Assembly: GCA_031385325.1 (NCBI GenBank)
Contig: JANNBJ010000147.1
Location: forward strand, 1 to 64,000
Length of the DNA: 64,000 nt
Direction: 5' to 3'
Source: SYFY01 sp031385325
Lineage (GTDB): Bacteria; Pseudomonadota; Gammaproteobacteria; Pseudomonadales; Azotimanducaceae
The translations under genes and the position numbers were made by a program. The notes beneath the pieces are model-generated. The model worked only from the letters and a program-made list of their open reading frames with translations. It made no database searches and was not told the origin of the DNA. Positions 1 through 9,425 of the stretch are shown piece by piece; position 1 is the stretch's first letter; each line of letters begins with the position of its first letter.

Positions 1-120
1 CATTTCAGCGAATTACCGACTCACGACACTGGTTCCAGCACTCCCAATGAAATCGACTTCTTTTCCTGCAGCCGGAAAATAGCGGTAGTCTTGTGGCCAT
101 CCAGGAATTCGGAAATCTGC

Positions 121-1746
121 ATGTACGACGATCTGCCAAACCTGCGTATCGAAGCCTCCACGGTCGGCGACAAGCTGCTCGCTGCCGCCGATCGATACCC
201 AGACCGGCCCGCGCTGATATTCCCTGATCGGCGCATCACCTTTGCCGAATTGGTTGAAGCAAGCTACCGACGTGCTCGTGGACTCTACGCACTCGGTGTG
301 CGACCGGGTGATCACCTCGGCGTGCTGATGCCGAATTGCATGGAGTACATGGAATTCGTATACGGCGCCGCATTGCTCGGCGCGGTTTCGGTACTGATGA
401 ACGCACGCTACAAACCGCCTGAACTCGCCTACGTGGTTCACAATGCCGATCTCAAGGTCATCATCACCACCGATCTCATTGCTGACTACGCCAATTTCGG
501 CGAACTGCTCCATGACGCATTTCCAGAATTGCGCGCCGCCCCTACCGGATCGTTGAGTCTTTCCGCCGCACCGATGCTTCGGAATCTGGTGATGCTGGGT
601 TCCACTGCGCCGTCCGGATTCACCTCAGGCACGGCGTTTGAAAAACTGTCCGACACACCGGCGCCGATTGATGCCTTGCGTGCACAGGTCAGCATCTCTG
701 ATCCAGCCATCATGATGTACACCTCAGGGACCACGGCAAACCCGAAAGGCTGTCCGCTCTCTCATGAAATACTGGTCCGCAATGGCATCAACATGAATCG
801 TCAGCGGTATTTCATGACCCAGACCGACGTTTTCTGGGCACCGCTGCCGATGTTCCACATGGCCGCAATTCTGCCGGCAATGGCTTGTCTCGATGCCGGA
901 GCAGCCCTGTTGACCACCACCCATTTCGACGCCGATGTCGCGCTCACCATGCTCGAATCCGAACGCGTGACGATTGCCTTTCCAGCGTTCCCCACCATCA
1001 CCAACGAGATCATCTCGCATCCACGTTTCAGCACGGCTGATCTGTCAGCCATCAGGCGGATCAACAACGTTGCACCGATCGACATGCTGCGACGATTCCA
1101 GGACGCATTCCCGCAGGCGGTACAAACCGGCGCGTACGGCATGACGGAAGTTGGCGGTGTCATCTCCTTCAATCATCCATCGGAAACACTGGATCAGCGG
1201 CTGGATGCCTGCGGCACACCTTTTCCTGGAGTATCGCTGCGCGTGGTCAACAGCGAAACACTGGAAGACCTGCCAACCAATGCTCGCGGTGAACTCTGGA
1301 TCAAGGGTTACTGCGTCTTCGATGGGTACTACAAATCGCCGGAAAAAAACGCCGAAGCCTTTCATGAGGGCTGGTTCCGCACCGGTGATCTGTGCAGTCT
1401 GGATGATCGCGGCGCGATTCGTTTTCACGGCCGGATCAAGGACATGTTGAAAGTCGGTGGCGAAAACGTGGCGGCCATCGAGATTGAATCACACCTGGCC
1501 AAACACCCGGCCGTGAAGATGGCACAGGTCATTGGCGTACCTGACCCGCGCCTTGAAGAAGTTCCTGTCGCGTTTGTCGAGTTGTTACCCGGCAAGACGG
1601 CAACGGGCGACGAGATCATCGCCCATTGCAAAGGACAGCTGGCCAGCTTCAAGGTGCCGCGATCGGTTCACTTTGTGACCGAGTGGCCGATGTCGAGCAC
1701 CAAGGTACAGAAATTCAAACTGAAGGAGATGGTGGCGAAGGCTTGA
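121..1746 (+). CDS. AMP-dependent acyl-CoA synthetase/ligase
   Basis: Activates a carboxylic acid to its acyl-adenylate and then to the CoA thioester, the entry step for beta-oxidation. The ANL-family signatures are all present: the phosphate-binding loop TSGTTANPKG (about residues 201-210), YGMTE, the GWFRTGD motif and the hinge segment GRIKDMLKVGGEN before the C-terminal domain, with a catalytic Lys expected near the end (SSTKVQKFKL). The length of 541 aa is normal for a medium/long-chain or aromatic acyl-CoA ligase. I start at the ATG at 121, which has GGA 8 nt upstream, rather than the in-frame TTG at 91. The neighbours (BVMO, enoyl-CoA hydratase, acyl-CoA dehydrogenase) suit a catabolic role. 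The substrate cannot be read from the sequence. Confidence 0.93.
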   Translation: MYDDLPNLRIEASTVGDKLLAAADRYPDRPALIFPDRRITFAELVEASYRRARGLYALGVRPGDHLGVLMPNCMEYMEFVYGAALLGAVSVLMNARYKPPELAYVVHNADLKVIITTDLIADYANFGELLHDAFPELRAAPTGSLSLSAAPMLRNLVMLGSTAPSGFTSGTAFEKLSDTPAPIDALRAQVSISDPAIMMYTSGTTANPKGCPLSHEILVRNGINMNRQRYFMTQTDVFWAPLPMFHMAAILPAMACLDAGAALLTTTHFDADVALTMLESERVTIAFPAFPTITNEIISHPRFSTADLSAIRRINNVAPIDMLRRFQDAFPQAVQTGAYGMTEVGGVISFNHPSETLDQRLDACGTPFPGVSLRVVNSETLEDLPTNARGELWIKGYCVFDGYYKSPEKNAEAFHEGWFRTGDLCSLDDRGAIRFHGRIKDMLKVGGENVAAIEIESHLAKHPAVKMAQVIGVPDPRLEEVPVAFVELLPGKTATGDEIIAHCKGQLASFKVPRSVHFVTEWPMSSTKVQKFKLKEMVAKA

Positions 1747-1782
1747 GCGTCCTTCGCACGCTCAATCTTCAATGGGAGATAC

Positions 1783-2445
1783 TCAACGCGCTCGAGCCGC
1801 CGCGAGGGCAGCCGCCATCTCCGCGATGACGGGGCTGACGTGTTGATCTGACTGAATGCCTTCCCAGTAGGTGGTCATGCCGGACGTCAACAAGTCATCC
1901 CGAGCAAATACGGTGGCCACAAAATTGGTCACAAAGAACAGTGCCGGCGCCAGCGCCGCATCGGCCAGCGTCAGCGATTCACCAATCGCATAACGTCCAG
2001 TGGCAAGACCTGACTTCGCCCGACAGTGGTCGATATAGGTCAGCCCTTTCTGCAATTCGATCAGCCTTGCATCGACAAAGGCCTGATCCCGGGTCTTGCG
2101 ACTGGCATGCGAGGTGGTCTGGAACATGGGTCCGCAGACATACAGATCGGTGTAACGGGTTATGAGTCTGGCCTGCGCGCGAGCCAGCAAGTCCTGGGGC
2201 CACATCGACGGTTCGGGATGACGCTCTTCCAGGTAGTCACAGATGGTCTGCGACTCGGCAATCACGATACCGTCCACCAGCAGTGCGGGAATCTTGCCTG
2301 TCGGGTTGAGTTGTTTGTATTCGGCACTGCCGGTGCCGCCAGGCGCTGAGGACATAACAACATCCTTGATGCCCTTGGCTCGAATCTGGATGCGGACCCG
2401 TGCGGCAAATGGCGACAGGTCGCCCTGAAATAGCTGTAATGACAT
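1783..2445 (-). CDS. Glutathione S-transferase family protein
   Basis: A cytosolic GST-fold protein of 220 aa. The N-terminal thioredoxin-like domain opens with SLQLFQGDLSPFAARVRI, where SP-FA-R is the usual active-site and helix-1 region, and contains the cis-Pro/binding motif TGKIPALLVDG and ESQTICDYLEE for the glutathione gamma-glutamyl contact. An all-helical C-terminal domain follows. GAGG lies upstream of the ATG (GAGGTTTCAAA-ATG). It converges with the acyl-CoA ligase and points away from the TonB-receptor remnant. It probably conjugates or isomerises a hydrophobic electrophile or catabolic intermediate; the substrate is unknown. Confidence 0.88.
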   Translation of the reverse strand: MSLQLFQGDLSPFAARVRIQIRAKGIKDVVMSSAPGGTGSAEYKQLNPTGKIPALLVDGIVIAESQTICDYLEERHPEPSMWPQDLLARAQARLITRYTDLYVCGPMFQTTSHASRKTRDQAFVDARLIELQKGLTYIDHCRAKSGLATGRYAIGESLTLADAALAPALFFVTNFVATVFARDDLLTSGMTTYWEGIQSDQHVSPVIAEMAAALAAARAR

Positions 2446-2530
2446 TTTGAAACCTCGACATGTTGAAACCGGGGGAGAACGAGAGCTGGTTTCGTTCTAC
2501 CAAATCTGTCCGCTCATCTTACGTACCTGA

Positions 2531-3178
2531 ACAATCATTGGCACGTCAGATCTGCAGGTCGACTTCTTCAACTCCCAACAGTTCGCTTTCGTTACGGAGA
2601 ATGCCGGCGGATCTGAAACGTACGGTGCAGAAGTACAGGCTGACTGGGCGACACCGATTGACGGTCTGACGGTAGGCGGCTCCTTCGGCTACCTGGAATC
2701 CAAATTCACCAACTTCGACAGCTTCTGCTTTGTGGGTCAGCGCCCAGACCAGGGCTGTACACTTCTACCCGGCCAGAACGAAGCCAATGTTCGACAGAAC
2801 CTCAAAGGCAACACTCGTCCCGGCGCGCCAAAATGGTCTGGTCACACCTATGCAAGCTACGAACGACCGATTGGTGATTCACTGGTCATTGGTCTTGTCG
2901 GCAACCTGCAATACAAGAGCCGGACCATTCTCAGCGCAACCAACCCGACGGCGACGTACAAGCCTTACGTCACCTTTGATGCCAACGTCCACGTCGGCAG
3001 TTCCGATGGCAAGTGGCAGGTCGCGGTCATCAGCAAGAACCTGAATGACGAGCTGGCCATTCGTGGCGCAGGCAACGTTCCAGGGACGGGCGGGAACACG
3101 GGTACTGCTGAAGGATTCGGTGGTGACCAGTCCGGTGGGGCAATTCGTGGCCGGCAGGTCGAACTGGAAGTGCAGTGA
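2531..3178 (+). pseudogene. TonB-dependent receptor, 3' remnant
   Basis: An open frame of about 215 codons, preceded in frame by TGA at 2528 and lacking a plausible start, encodes the last part of a TonB-dependent outer-membrane receptor. Alternating beta-strands and loops are visible, such as SETYGAEVQADW, then GLTVGGSFGYLESKF with a Cys-containing extracellular loop, and YKSRTILSATNPTATYKPYVTFDANV. The plug, the TonB box and most of the barrel are missing. The frame ends GRQVELEVQ-stop without the C-terminal aromatic residue normally needed for barrel insertion, so both ends look damaged. The first bases abut the GST 5' region, so a deletion or insertion breakpoint probably lies near 2530. 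A functional small protein is unlikely. Confidence 0.82.
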
Positions 3179-3199
3179 AGGTATGGAGCTGACCCTGCT

Positions 3200-3226
3200 T
3201 CGCGATCCGGGACAATCGGATCGCGA
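3200..3226. terminator. Stem-loop between converging genes
   Basis: A perfect 10-bp inverted repeat, TCGCGATCCG / CGGATCGCGA, has a 7-nt loop. It lies between the TonB-receptor remnant (stop 3178) and the convergent BVMO gene (stop 3252). There is no clear T-run on either strand, so it is a possible rather than certain bidirectional terminator. Confidence 0.4.
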
Positions 3227-3251
3227 TCTGGAGATCGCTCCGGCTATAGAT

Positions 3252-4853
3252 TCAGCTCACCGCAAAGCCGGGGTAACTCTCCCCGGCGATTTCCTTAAGG
3301 CGCTGCACATAATCCGGCCAACCGATGTAGGGCATGAATACCCTCGGCTTGCCCGGAACATTGGCACCCAGATACCAGGAATTGCAGCGTGGAAAGAGCG
3401 TCGCTTCCGAGCGCATATTGACCATGCCAACCCACGCATCCTCTGCATCCGCACCTGCTTCAATCCGGGAATTGCCTTGATTGCCGAGCCACTCGATCTG
3501 CTGTGCAATGAAGCCTGCATGATGTTCAACGCCGGTAATCATGTTGGCCAGCACCGAAGGGCTGCCCGGTCCGGTCATCATGTACAGATTCGGAAATCCC
3601 TCCGTCATCAGGCCCAGATAGGTTCGCGGACCAGCCTGCCATTTCTCCCGCAATGCCAGATCGTCTCGACCGACGATGTTCATGCGCAGCAGTGAGCCCG
3701 TCATTGCATCGAAGCCGGTGGCGAACACGACGGCATCGAACTCGTACAGCTTGCCCTGCGCGACAATACCCGTGGGCGTAAACCTCTCGATCGGGTGCTG
3801 GCTGACATCAACCAGCTGCACATGCGGCAGATTGTAGGTCGCAAAATACCCCGTATCCGCGCACAGCCGTTTACAGGCGATGATACCTTGTGGGCACAGC
3901 AGCTCCGCCGTAACAGGATCACGCACGATGGAACGGATCTTGTTGCGAACAAACTCGCCCGCCATCTGGTTCGCTTCAACGCTCATCATCAGATCACTGA
4001 ACGCACCGAGGAACATGAATCCCCCCAGTCCCCAGTGTTTTTCAAATCGGGATTCACGCTCTGCCGGCGTCGCGGTCAGGACGGAATCAGCGTTACGCGG
4101 ATAGAAAGCACCAAATGCAGCCTGCTGATTCCAGTTGCGCTCGCGAAGATCACCGTAGTTAGCCTTGATGTCCCTGGCCCACGCCGGATCAAGCGCAGCG
4201 TTGTGCGCTGGAATGCTGTAGTTCGCAGTCCGCTGGAAGACCGTCAATGCTGCAGCCTGCTCGGCGATCAACGGAATCGATTGTATTGCCGATGAGCCGG
4301 TACCAATCACAGCCACTCGCTGCCCGGTGAAATCCACACCCGTGTGCGGCCAGGCGCCGGTGTGATAGGTCTTGCCACCAAAACTCGAAAGCCCTGGAAA
4401 ATCCGGAGTGTTGGTCGACGAAAGACAACCCGTCGCCATGATCAGAAATCGGCTGGTCAGCGTTTCGCCAGATCCCACCCGAACCTGCCAAAGCCCAGCC
4501 GATTCACTCCAGTTTGCACCGACCACTTCGGTATTGAAGCGAAAGCACGACTTCAGATCGAAGCGATCGGCGACATATTGCGCATAGGCCAGAATTTCCG
4601 GCTGTGGTGAGTATCGCTCAGACCAGTTCCATTCCTGCTCGAGTTCCTTCGAGAACTGATAGGAATATTCCATGCTCTCGACATCGCAGCGACAGCCGGG
4701 ATAACGATTCCAGTACCAGGTACCACCCACATCACCACCACGTTCGAGGCCCTGTACGTTCAACCCGAGTGCTCGCAGTCGGTGGACCATGACCATGCCG
4801 CCAAATCCTGCACCCACCACAATGGCATCGATAGCCGTTGAACTGCTTGTCAT
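3252..4853 (-). CDS. Flavin-containing Baeyer-Villiger monooxygenase
   Basis: A class B flavoprotein monooxygenase of 533 aa that would insert oxygen next to a ketone (ester/lactone formation) using FAD and NADPH. Visible motifs are the FAD Rossmann loop GAGFGG (14-19), the GGTWYWNRYPG block (43-53), the BVMO fingerprint FGGKTYHTGAWP (158-169) and the second, NADPH Rossmann loop GTGSSA (184-189). The length matches phenylacetone/cyclohexanone monooxygenases. Its ATG overlaps the stop of the upstream wax ester synthase by 4 nt, so the two are translationally coupled. The context points to a cyclic or long-chain ketone intermediate, but the substrate is inference. Confidence 0.93.
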   Translation of the reverse strand: MTSSSTAIDAIVVGAGFGGMVMVHRLRALGLNVQGLERGGDVGGTWYWNRYPGCRCDVESMEYSYQFSKELEQEWNWSERYSPQPEILAYAQYVADRFDLKSCFRFNTEVVGANWSESAGLWQVRVGSGETLTSRFLIMATGCLSSTNTPDFPGLSSFGGKTYHTGAWPHTGVDFTGQRVAVIGTGSSAIQSIPLIAEQAAALTVFQRTANYSIPAHNAALDPAWARDIKANYGDLRERNWNQQAAFGAFYPRNADSVLTATPAERESRFEKHWGLGGFMFLGAFSDLMMSVEANQMAGEFVRNKIRSIVRDPVTAELLCPQGIIACKRLCADTGYFATYNLPHVQLVDVSQHPIERFTPTGIVAQGKLYEFDAVVFATGFDAMTGSLLRMNIVGRDDLALREKWQAGPRTYLGLMTEGFPNLYMMTGPGSPSVLANMITGVEHHAGFIAQQIEWLGNQGNSRIEAGADAEDAWVGMVNMRSEATLFPRCNSWYLGANVPGKPRVFMPYIGWPDYVQRLKEIAGESYPGFAVS

Positions 4854-6274
4854 GACGCAGTCACCAGCCGCGCGGCATCACGCAGTTCTTCAAAGGACGC
4901 CTGGATGCAATCCGAATAGAAACCAGGATCGGGCAGCACTTCACGACACGAGGTAAAGGACACGGCAATTTCTCCACAATAGCTGAATACCGGATGGATC
5001 AATGCCATCCCATCGTAGATGGGTCCCAGTCCCACCATCTTGACGGCTTGAGCGCCGGCAAAAAACAGCGGGCGCTGCGGTCCGGGCACGTTGGTCACCA
5101 CACAATTCATCATCGGCGTGGTGTAATCGGACAAACCCATTTCTGTATACATGCGGGCCGCCAGCGCGGCCACCGATGAAGGGATGAACTGGGAATAGTC
5201 CGTCATGGTGCGTGCACCGATCGCCGCAGTCATGGCTTTCGAATTCATCGCCGCGTCATGCACCGCCTTCAATCGCTCAAGTGGATCGGCGATGTGCGTA
5301 CCGAGTGCAACCAGCATGCCCGACACCTGATTACCAGCACTGCCACCCTGTTCGGTGCCACGAACCGACACAGGTGCCATCGCAATCATCGACTCCTTCG
5401 GCAGTTCCTTCTTGGCATCGAGATACCGGCGCAGTGCACCACCGATCAACGCCAGAACTGCGTCGTTGATCGTTGCACCCTTGACCGCATCCTTGATGGC
5501 CTTGACGTCAGCAATTGCAAACGAACGACCATCGGTAACGCGATGTCCGGTGATCTTGCCGTTGAAACGGGTGCGAGGCACGACACCAACCGGTTTCAGC
5601 TTCTGGGAGCTGAGGCCCGCACTCAGCTTCATCATGCCGGGCATCGAGCGAGCGAGGGTTTCGAAGAAGCGGGTCGGCTGCGTGAGATTGTTGAAGTGCG
5701 TTCGCATGATGAGTTCGATAGCCGCTGGCTCAGATTCGCCTTTCCAGGGCTGTGCGACCGGCTTGTTCGGCGGATCAGCCTCGAGATCGTGCAGATACGA
5801 GAGAATTTCCGCACCGGAAGCCCCATCGATGATGGCGTGATGCGTCTTGGTCAATATGGCGAAACTGCCGGGAGGCGCGCCTTCCACGTTGTCGAGCCCT
5901 TCGATCACGTACATTTCCCACAACGGACGGGTCAGATCCATCGGGCGTGAATGGAGCCGCGCTGCCTGAATGCACAGCTGTCGCCAGTCGCCGGGTTTGG
6001 GCAATGCGATATGCCGCACATGAAACTCGAGATCGAACGCATCGTCTTCAATCCAGTACGGATGATCCAGATTGAAAGGTACATGCACCAGTCGTTGACG
6101 GAAGACGCGCGACAAATGCAGTCGGCTTTCCACGTGCGCAAGAACGTCCTTGAAGCGTACGAACTGCCCTGGCGCAGTGCTCGGGTCATAGACCATGAAC
6201 GAGCCGATATGCATTGGTGCTTTCGCTGTTTCAAAGTAGAGAAACGACGCATCCTGGCCTGACAACTGTTGCAT
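4850..6274 (-). CDS. Wax ester synthase / diacylglycerol acyltransferase (WS/DGAT)
   Basis: Transfers an acyl group from acyl-CoA to a fatty alcohol or diacylglycerol, making wax esters or triacylglycerol for intracellular storage. The catalytic HHxxxDG motif is present as HHAIIDG (145-151), preceded by the PLW motif at 117-119, and the C-terminal WS/DGAT domain has NVPGPQ near residue 395. The length of 474 aa is typical. The start is supported by GAGGAGCAGGTTC-ATG. It is first in a pair with the downstream BVMO (4-nt overlap), and the enoyl-CoA hydratase lies 36 bp upstream on the same strand. Some members of this family act on other acyl donors, so the product is not certain. Confidence 0.93.
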   Translation of the reverse strand: MQQLSGQDASFLYFETAKAPMHIGSFMVYDPSTAPGQFVRFKDVLAHVESRLHLSRVFRQRLVHVPFNLDHPYWIEDDAFDLEFHVRHIALPKPGDWRQLCIQAARLHSRPMDLTRPLWEMYVIEGLDNVEGAPPGSFAILTKTHHAIIDGASGAEILSYLHDLEADPPNKPVAQPWKGESEPAAIELIMRTHFNNLTQPTRFFETLARSMPGMMKLSAGLSSQKLKPVGVVPRTRFNGKITGHRVTDGRSFAIADVKAIKDAVKGATINDAVLALIGGALRRYLDAKKELPKESMIAMAPVSVRGTEQGGSAGNQVSGMLVALGTHIADPLERLKAVHDAAMNSKAMTAAIGARTMTDYSQFIPSSVAALAARMYTEMGLSDYTTPMMNCVVTNVPGPQRPLFFAGAQAVKMVGLGPIYDGMALIHPVFSYCGEIAVSFTSCREVLPDPGFYSDCIQASFEELRDAARLVTAS

Positions 6275-6310
6275 GAACCTGCTCCTCGCAAATGGACTGT
6301 AGCCGCGCGA

Positions 6311-7138
6311 TTATTTCTTCGTTGTGCGGTAGTCGCCGAAGTCCTGATCACGCTTCGATAACGCATCCGTCAGGCCTTTGCGCAGTTCTGCAAGATGCGC
6401 CTGGGTGGACGCGGTGAACGTCGCCAGCGTCTGCATTTCGGTACCGGCTCGAATTCCAGCACGTATGCCCATGGCATCCATCTGGCGATGAACCGCGCGT
6501 TTGTTGATCTGCTGGATGTCAGTCGGCACCTTGGCAACACGCTCGGCAATTTGCAGCACGCGCTCTTCCAGACTTGCCAGCGGAAATGACTTGTTGGCGA
6601 ACCCACAATCCACCGCCTCTACGCCGGACATGTGATCGCCAGTGAGCATCAGTTCCATCGAACGACGAAGCCCGACGATCCACGGATAGAACTGGTTATC
6701 CGGCGGACTGATCGAGCGCACCACGGGATAGCCGATCTTGGCGTCTTCAGCGACATAAACGAGATCACACGCCGTGGCCAGTTCAGTGCCGCCTGCCAGG
6801 CAGTAACCATGAACCTGGGCGATAACCGGCTTGGCCAGATCCCAGATCTTGAAAAAGCCATCCACCACATGCCGCGGCCAGTTACCGAGACCACCCGCCG
6901 AGTAGAACGGTTGTTGCTGCGCAAGATTGGCCTTCAGATCGTATCCGGCGGAAAAACACTCACCCGCGCCACGAATGATCATCACCCGGACGGACGGGTC
7001 CTGATCACCCTGTTCCAGTGCGTCAAACATCTCGGTGCGCAGTTCATTCGACAATGGATTGCGTTTTTCCGGTCGATTCAGCGTGATCCTGCGTACCTGC
7101 GGTCGCGGATCGTCAACGATGATTTTCTGGTAGCTCAT
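6311..7138 (-). CDS. Enoyl-CoA hydratase/isomerase family protein
   Basis: A crotonase-fold protein of 275 aa. The two oxyanion-hole segments are recognisable: RGAGECFSAGYDLK and AQVHGYCLAGGTELATACDLVY, where the GGTEL segment includes one usual acid/base Glu. A C-terminal helical region with SKRDQDF completes the fold. It would hydrate or isomerise a 2-enoyl-CoA. A purine-rich GGAGATGGGGG stretch precedes the ATG. It sits upstream of the WS/DGAT-BVMO pair on the same strand (36-bp gap) and downstream of the LLM oxidoreductase, probably in one transcription unit. Confidence 0.9.
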   Translation of the reverse strand: MSYQKIIVDDPRPQVRRITLNRPEKRNPLSNELRTEMFDALEQGDQDPSVRVMIIRGAGECFSAGYDLKANLAQQQPFYSAGGLGNWPRHVVDGFFKIWDLAKPVIAQVHGYCLAGGTELATACDLVYVAEDAKIGYPVVRSISPPDNQFYPWIVGLRRSMELMLTGDHMSGVEAVDCGFANKSFPLASLEERVLQIAERVAKVPTDIQQINKRAVHRQMDAMGIRAGIRAGTEMQTLATFTASTQAHLAELRKGLTDALSKRDQDFGDYRTTKK

Positions 7139-7206
7139 GATTCCCCCATCTCCATTGTTATTGGTTGTCGGCTGGAGCGGTCAACGGACCGCTCCGACAG
7201 GTTGCT

Positions 7207-8205
7207 TTAGAACCGGAAGTTCTTGCCAGCAAAGGCCTCGAAGGTGCGCTGCAGATCTTCTGGCTTGCCCGCTAGTGGCGCGATGATCGACGTATGCACA
7301 CCACCGGCTGCATCTTCACGAATCCGCTCACGTACTTCGTCCGCCGAACCGATGATGCCGATTTCATCGATCAGCGCATCGGACAATGCACCCGCTGTCT
7401 TGTTGCGATCCTTGGCCGCCCAGCCTTCACGAATCGTCGCCGCAGCTTCTTCGTGTCCCGCCCACGCCAGGAAATTGTTGTAAACCGGCGTCGCGTAGTA
7501 CGGCGCGAAGGCGGCGCGGAACAGGCTGCGGCCATATTCCTTGTCGTCAGTCACCAGCACCATGGCCCGATTCACCACCTCGACCTCGCGCCAGTCCTTG
7601 CCCGCCCTGGCAGCGCCAATCTTCACGTGTTCCATCATCTTTGGCAGTGCGCTCTTCGGCCACAGATTGAAGATGACACCGTCGCCGACTTCAGCGGCCA
7701 TCTCGATCATGTTCGGACGCAAACAGCCCACGTAGATCGGTGGTGGATTTTCAGCAGGCGCCTGCCGATAGCCGTTGCTGCGAAGCGTTTCACCGGAAAA
7801 TTCGGTTTTTGCGCCGGTGAGCATGATGCGTACCAACTGCGTCGTTTCTTTCACCCGAGTGAGTGGCTTGTCGAGTGGAATACCATTCCACTGGCCCATG
7901 ATGGTCTGACTGGATGAACCCAGTCCCATGATGAAGCGACCGGGCAACAACTGACTGATGACATTGGCCGAGGCCGCAAGCACCGAGGGCGATCTTGTAT
8001 ACACAGGCGTTACCGCAACACCGATCCGCAGTTTTGTCGTGTGATGAGCCAGTGCCGCAATCTGGGTGAGCGTATCGGGTGCGCCCGAATCGGAAAACCA
8101 GGCATCCGGAATGCCGTTGTCTTCTGCCCATTTCAGCCGGGCCAGCGTGTGTTCAAGCTTCGGACCAGCCGGTACGGTTACCGCGACGCGCTTGGCGTGG
8201 CTCAT
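7207..8205 (-). CDS. LLM-class (luciferase-like, F420-type) oxidoreductase
   Basis: A bacterial-luciferase-fold TIM barrel of 332 aa, related to enzymes annotated as F420- or FMN-dependent. Typical segments are LPGRFIMGLGSSSQTIMGQWNG, VTRVKETTQLVRIM, PPIYVGCLRPNMIEMAAEVGDG, and a C-terminal GSADEVRERIREDAAGGV. I start at the Met at 8205, which has GGAGG 6 nt upstream; the longer frame to 8259 would place the ribosome site inside the gene. The family catalyses hydride transfer or monooxygenation, and neither cofactor nor substrate can be decided here. A second, distinct copy lies at 13091-14125. Confidence 0.88.
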   Translation of the reverse strand: MSHAKRVAVTVPAGPKLEHTLARLKWAEDNGIPDAWFSDSGAPDTLTQIAALAHHTTKLRIGVAVTPVYTRSPSVLAASANVISQLLPGRFIMGLGSSSQTIMGQWNGIPLDKPLTRVKETTQLVRIMLTGAKTEFSGETLRSNGYRQAPAENPPPIYVGCLRPNMIEMAAEVGDGVIFNLWPKSALPKMMEHVKIGAARAGKDWREVEVVNRAMVLVTDDKEYGRSLFRAAFAPYYATPVYNNFLAWAGHEEAAATIREGWAAKDRNKTAGALSDALIDEIGIIGSADEVRERIREDAAGGVHTSIIAPLAGKPEDLQRTFEAFAGKNFRF

Positions 8206-8360
8206 GTTCATCCTCCCAATGGCTTCAAAAGTAGTGTCAAAAGTGGTGTGTCCCTGCACAAGACTGGCAGATTGCAGTAACCCAGATCAAGGCGTGTGCA
8301 TCCACGTCGTCAGTCCGGCGTGGTTTGTTATCATCCCGGCTCATCCACCCGGGGTAACCG

Positions 8361-9425
8361 ATGACTGACGTTCAACTCACCGCCGTCCGCGACGCCCATC
8401 GTTTCGACGAAGCGGTACTGTCCCGCTACCTCGAAACCGCAATTGCGGACTTCGTCGGGCCACTCACGGTCCGCCAGTTTGAAGGTGGCCAGTCGAATCC
8501 GACTTTCCAGCTCATCACGCCTGCCAGAACCTACGTCCTGCGCAAACAACCGCCAGGGGAGTTACTTCCCTCCGCCCACCAGGTCGACCGCGAATATCGC
8601 GTCATGGCAGGGCTGGCTGGAACCGCGGTGCCCGTGCCAAAGATGTACTGCCTGTGCGAAGACACGGGCGTGATTGGCACAAAGTTCTATGTCATGGAAT
8701 TTGTGCAAGGCCGGATCTTCGCCGAAACCACGATGCCCACGTTGACACCTCCAGAGCGCCGCGCAATTTTTCTCGATCTCGCACGGGTCATGGCAGAACT
8801 TCATAACGTCCGACCCGAGTCGGTCGGCCTCGAATCTTTCGGCAGGCCAGGCAACTACTTCGAACGACAGGTCAGCCGCTGGTCAAAACAATATCTCGCC
8901 TCACAGACCGAAAAACTGGAAGCGATGGATGTCCTGATGGAATGGTTGCCCAGGAACATCCCGGAAGAAGGGCCTACTGTCATCGTCCACGGCGATTATC
9001 GGCTGGGCAACACCTTGATCCATCCAACCGAACCTCGCATCGTTGGTGTGCTGGACTGGGAACTGTCGACACTCGGTGACGGGCTTGCAGACCTCGGCTA
9101 CCTCTGCCAGGACTACCATGCCAAAGCTTTCTACGACGCTGGGTTGGCCAGTGCCGATCTGAAGAGTCTGGGCATACCCACCGAAGAAGAGATGGTGGCT
9201 TACTACTGCGCGCACGCACGTCGTGACCGTATCGAGAATTGGCCCTTCTATCTCATCTACAACCTGTTTCGTTCTGCGGCGATCGGTCAGGGTGTCTACA
9301 AACGAGGCCTGGACGGTAACGCGAGTTCGGAAAAAGCTCTCGAGTTCAAGGACTCGGCGCGACTCAAGTCGGACGGCGCTATCCGTCTGCTCAACGCTCA
9401 TCTGTCGAAGGCAGGGGGCCGCTAG
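8361..9425 (+). CDS. Phosphotransferase family protein (APH / ACAD10-like)
   Basis: A protein-kinase-like fold of 354 aa of the aminoglycoside phosphotransferase superfamily. The catalytic loop is HGDYRLGNTLIH (Brenner-type HxD...N), and the metal-binding segment is VGVLDWELSTLGDGLADLGY. The N-terminal FEGGQSNPTFQLI and YVLRKQPPGELL carry the nucleotide-binding Lys. This subtype is usually encoded beside acyl-CoA dehydrogenases and is thought to phosphorylate hydroxyacyl-CoA intermediates, as for ACAD10/11 in 4-hydroxy acid degradation. An acyl-CoA dehydrogenase is indeed nearby at 11802. The last 35 nt overlap the convergent gene at 9391-11727. Confidence 0.88.
   Translation: MTDVQLTAVRDAHRFDEAVLSRYLETAIADFVGPLTVRQFEGGQSNPTFQLITPARTYVLRKQPPGELLPSAHQVDREYRVMAGLAGTAVPVPKMYCLCEDTGVIGTKFYVMEFVQGRIFAETTMPTLTPPERRAIFLDLARVMAELHNVRPESVGLESFGRPGNYFERQVSRWSKQYLASQTEKLEAMDVLMEWLPRNIPEEGPTVIVHGDYRLGNTLIHPTEPRIVGVLDWELSTLGDGLADLGYLCQDYHAKAFYDAGLASADLKSLGIPTEEEMVAYYCAHARRDRIENWPFYLIYNLFRSAAIGQGVYKRGLDGNASSEKALEFKDSARLKSDGAIRLLNAHLSKAGGR

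Noticed and set aside
13..513. A 166-codon minus-strand frame at the left edge.
   Set aside because: Shadow of the acyl-CoA ligase; no motif and no start signal.
2547..2564. AGATCTGCAGGTCGAC looks like a cloning polylinker (BglII, PstI, SalI sites).
   Set aside because: It lies in frame within a convincing TonB-receptor beta-strand (DLQVDFFN) that continues naturally; adjacent polylinker sites are missing.
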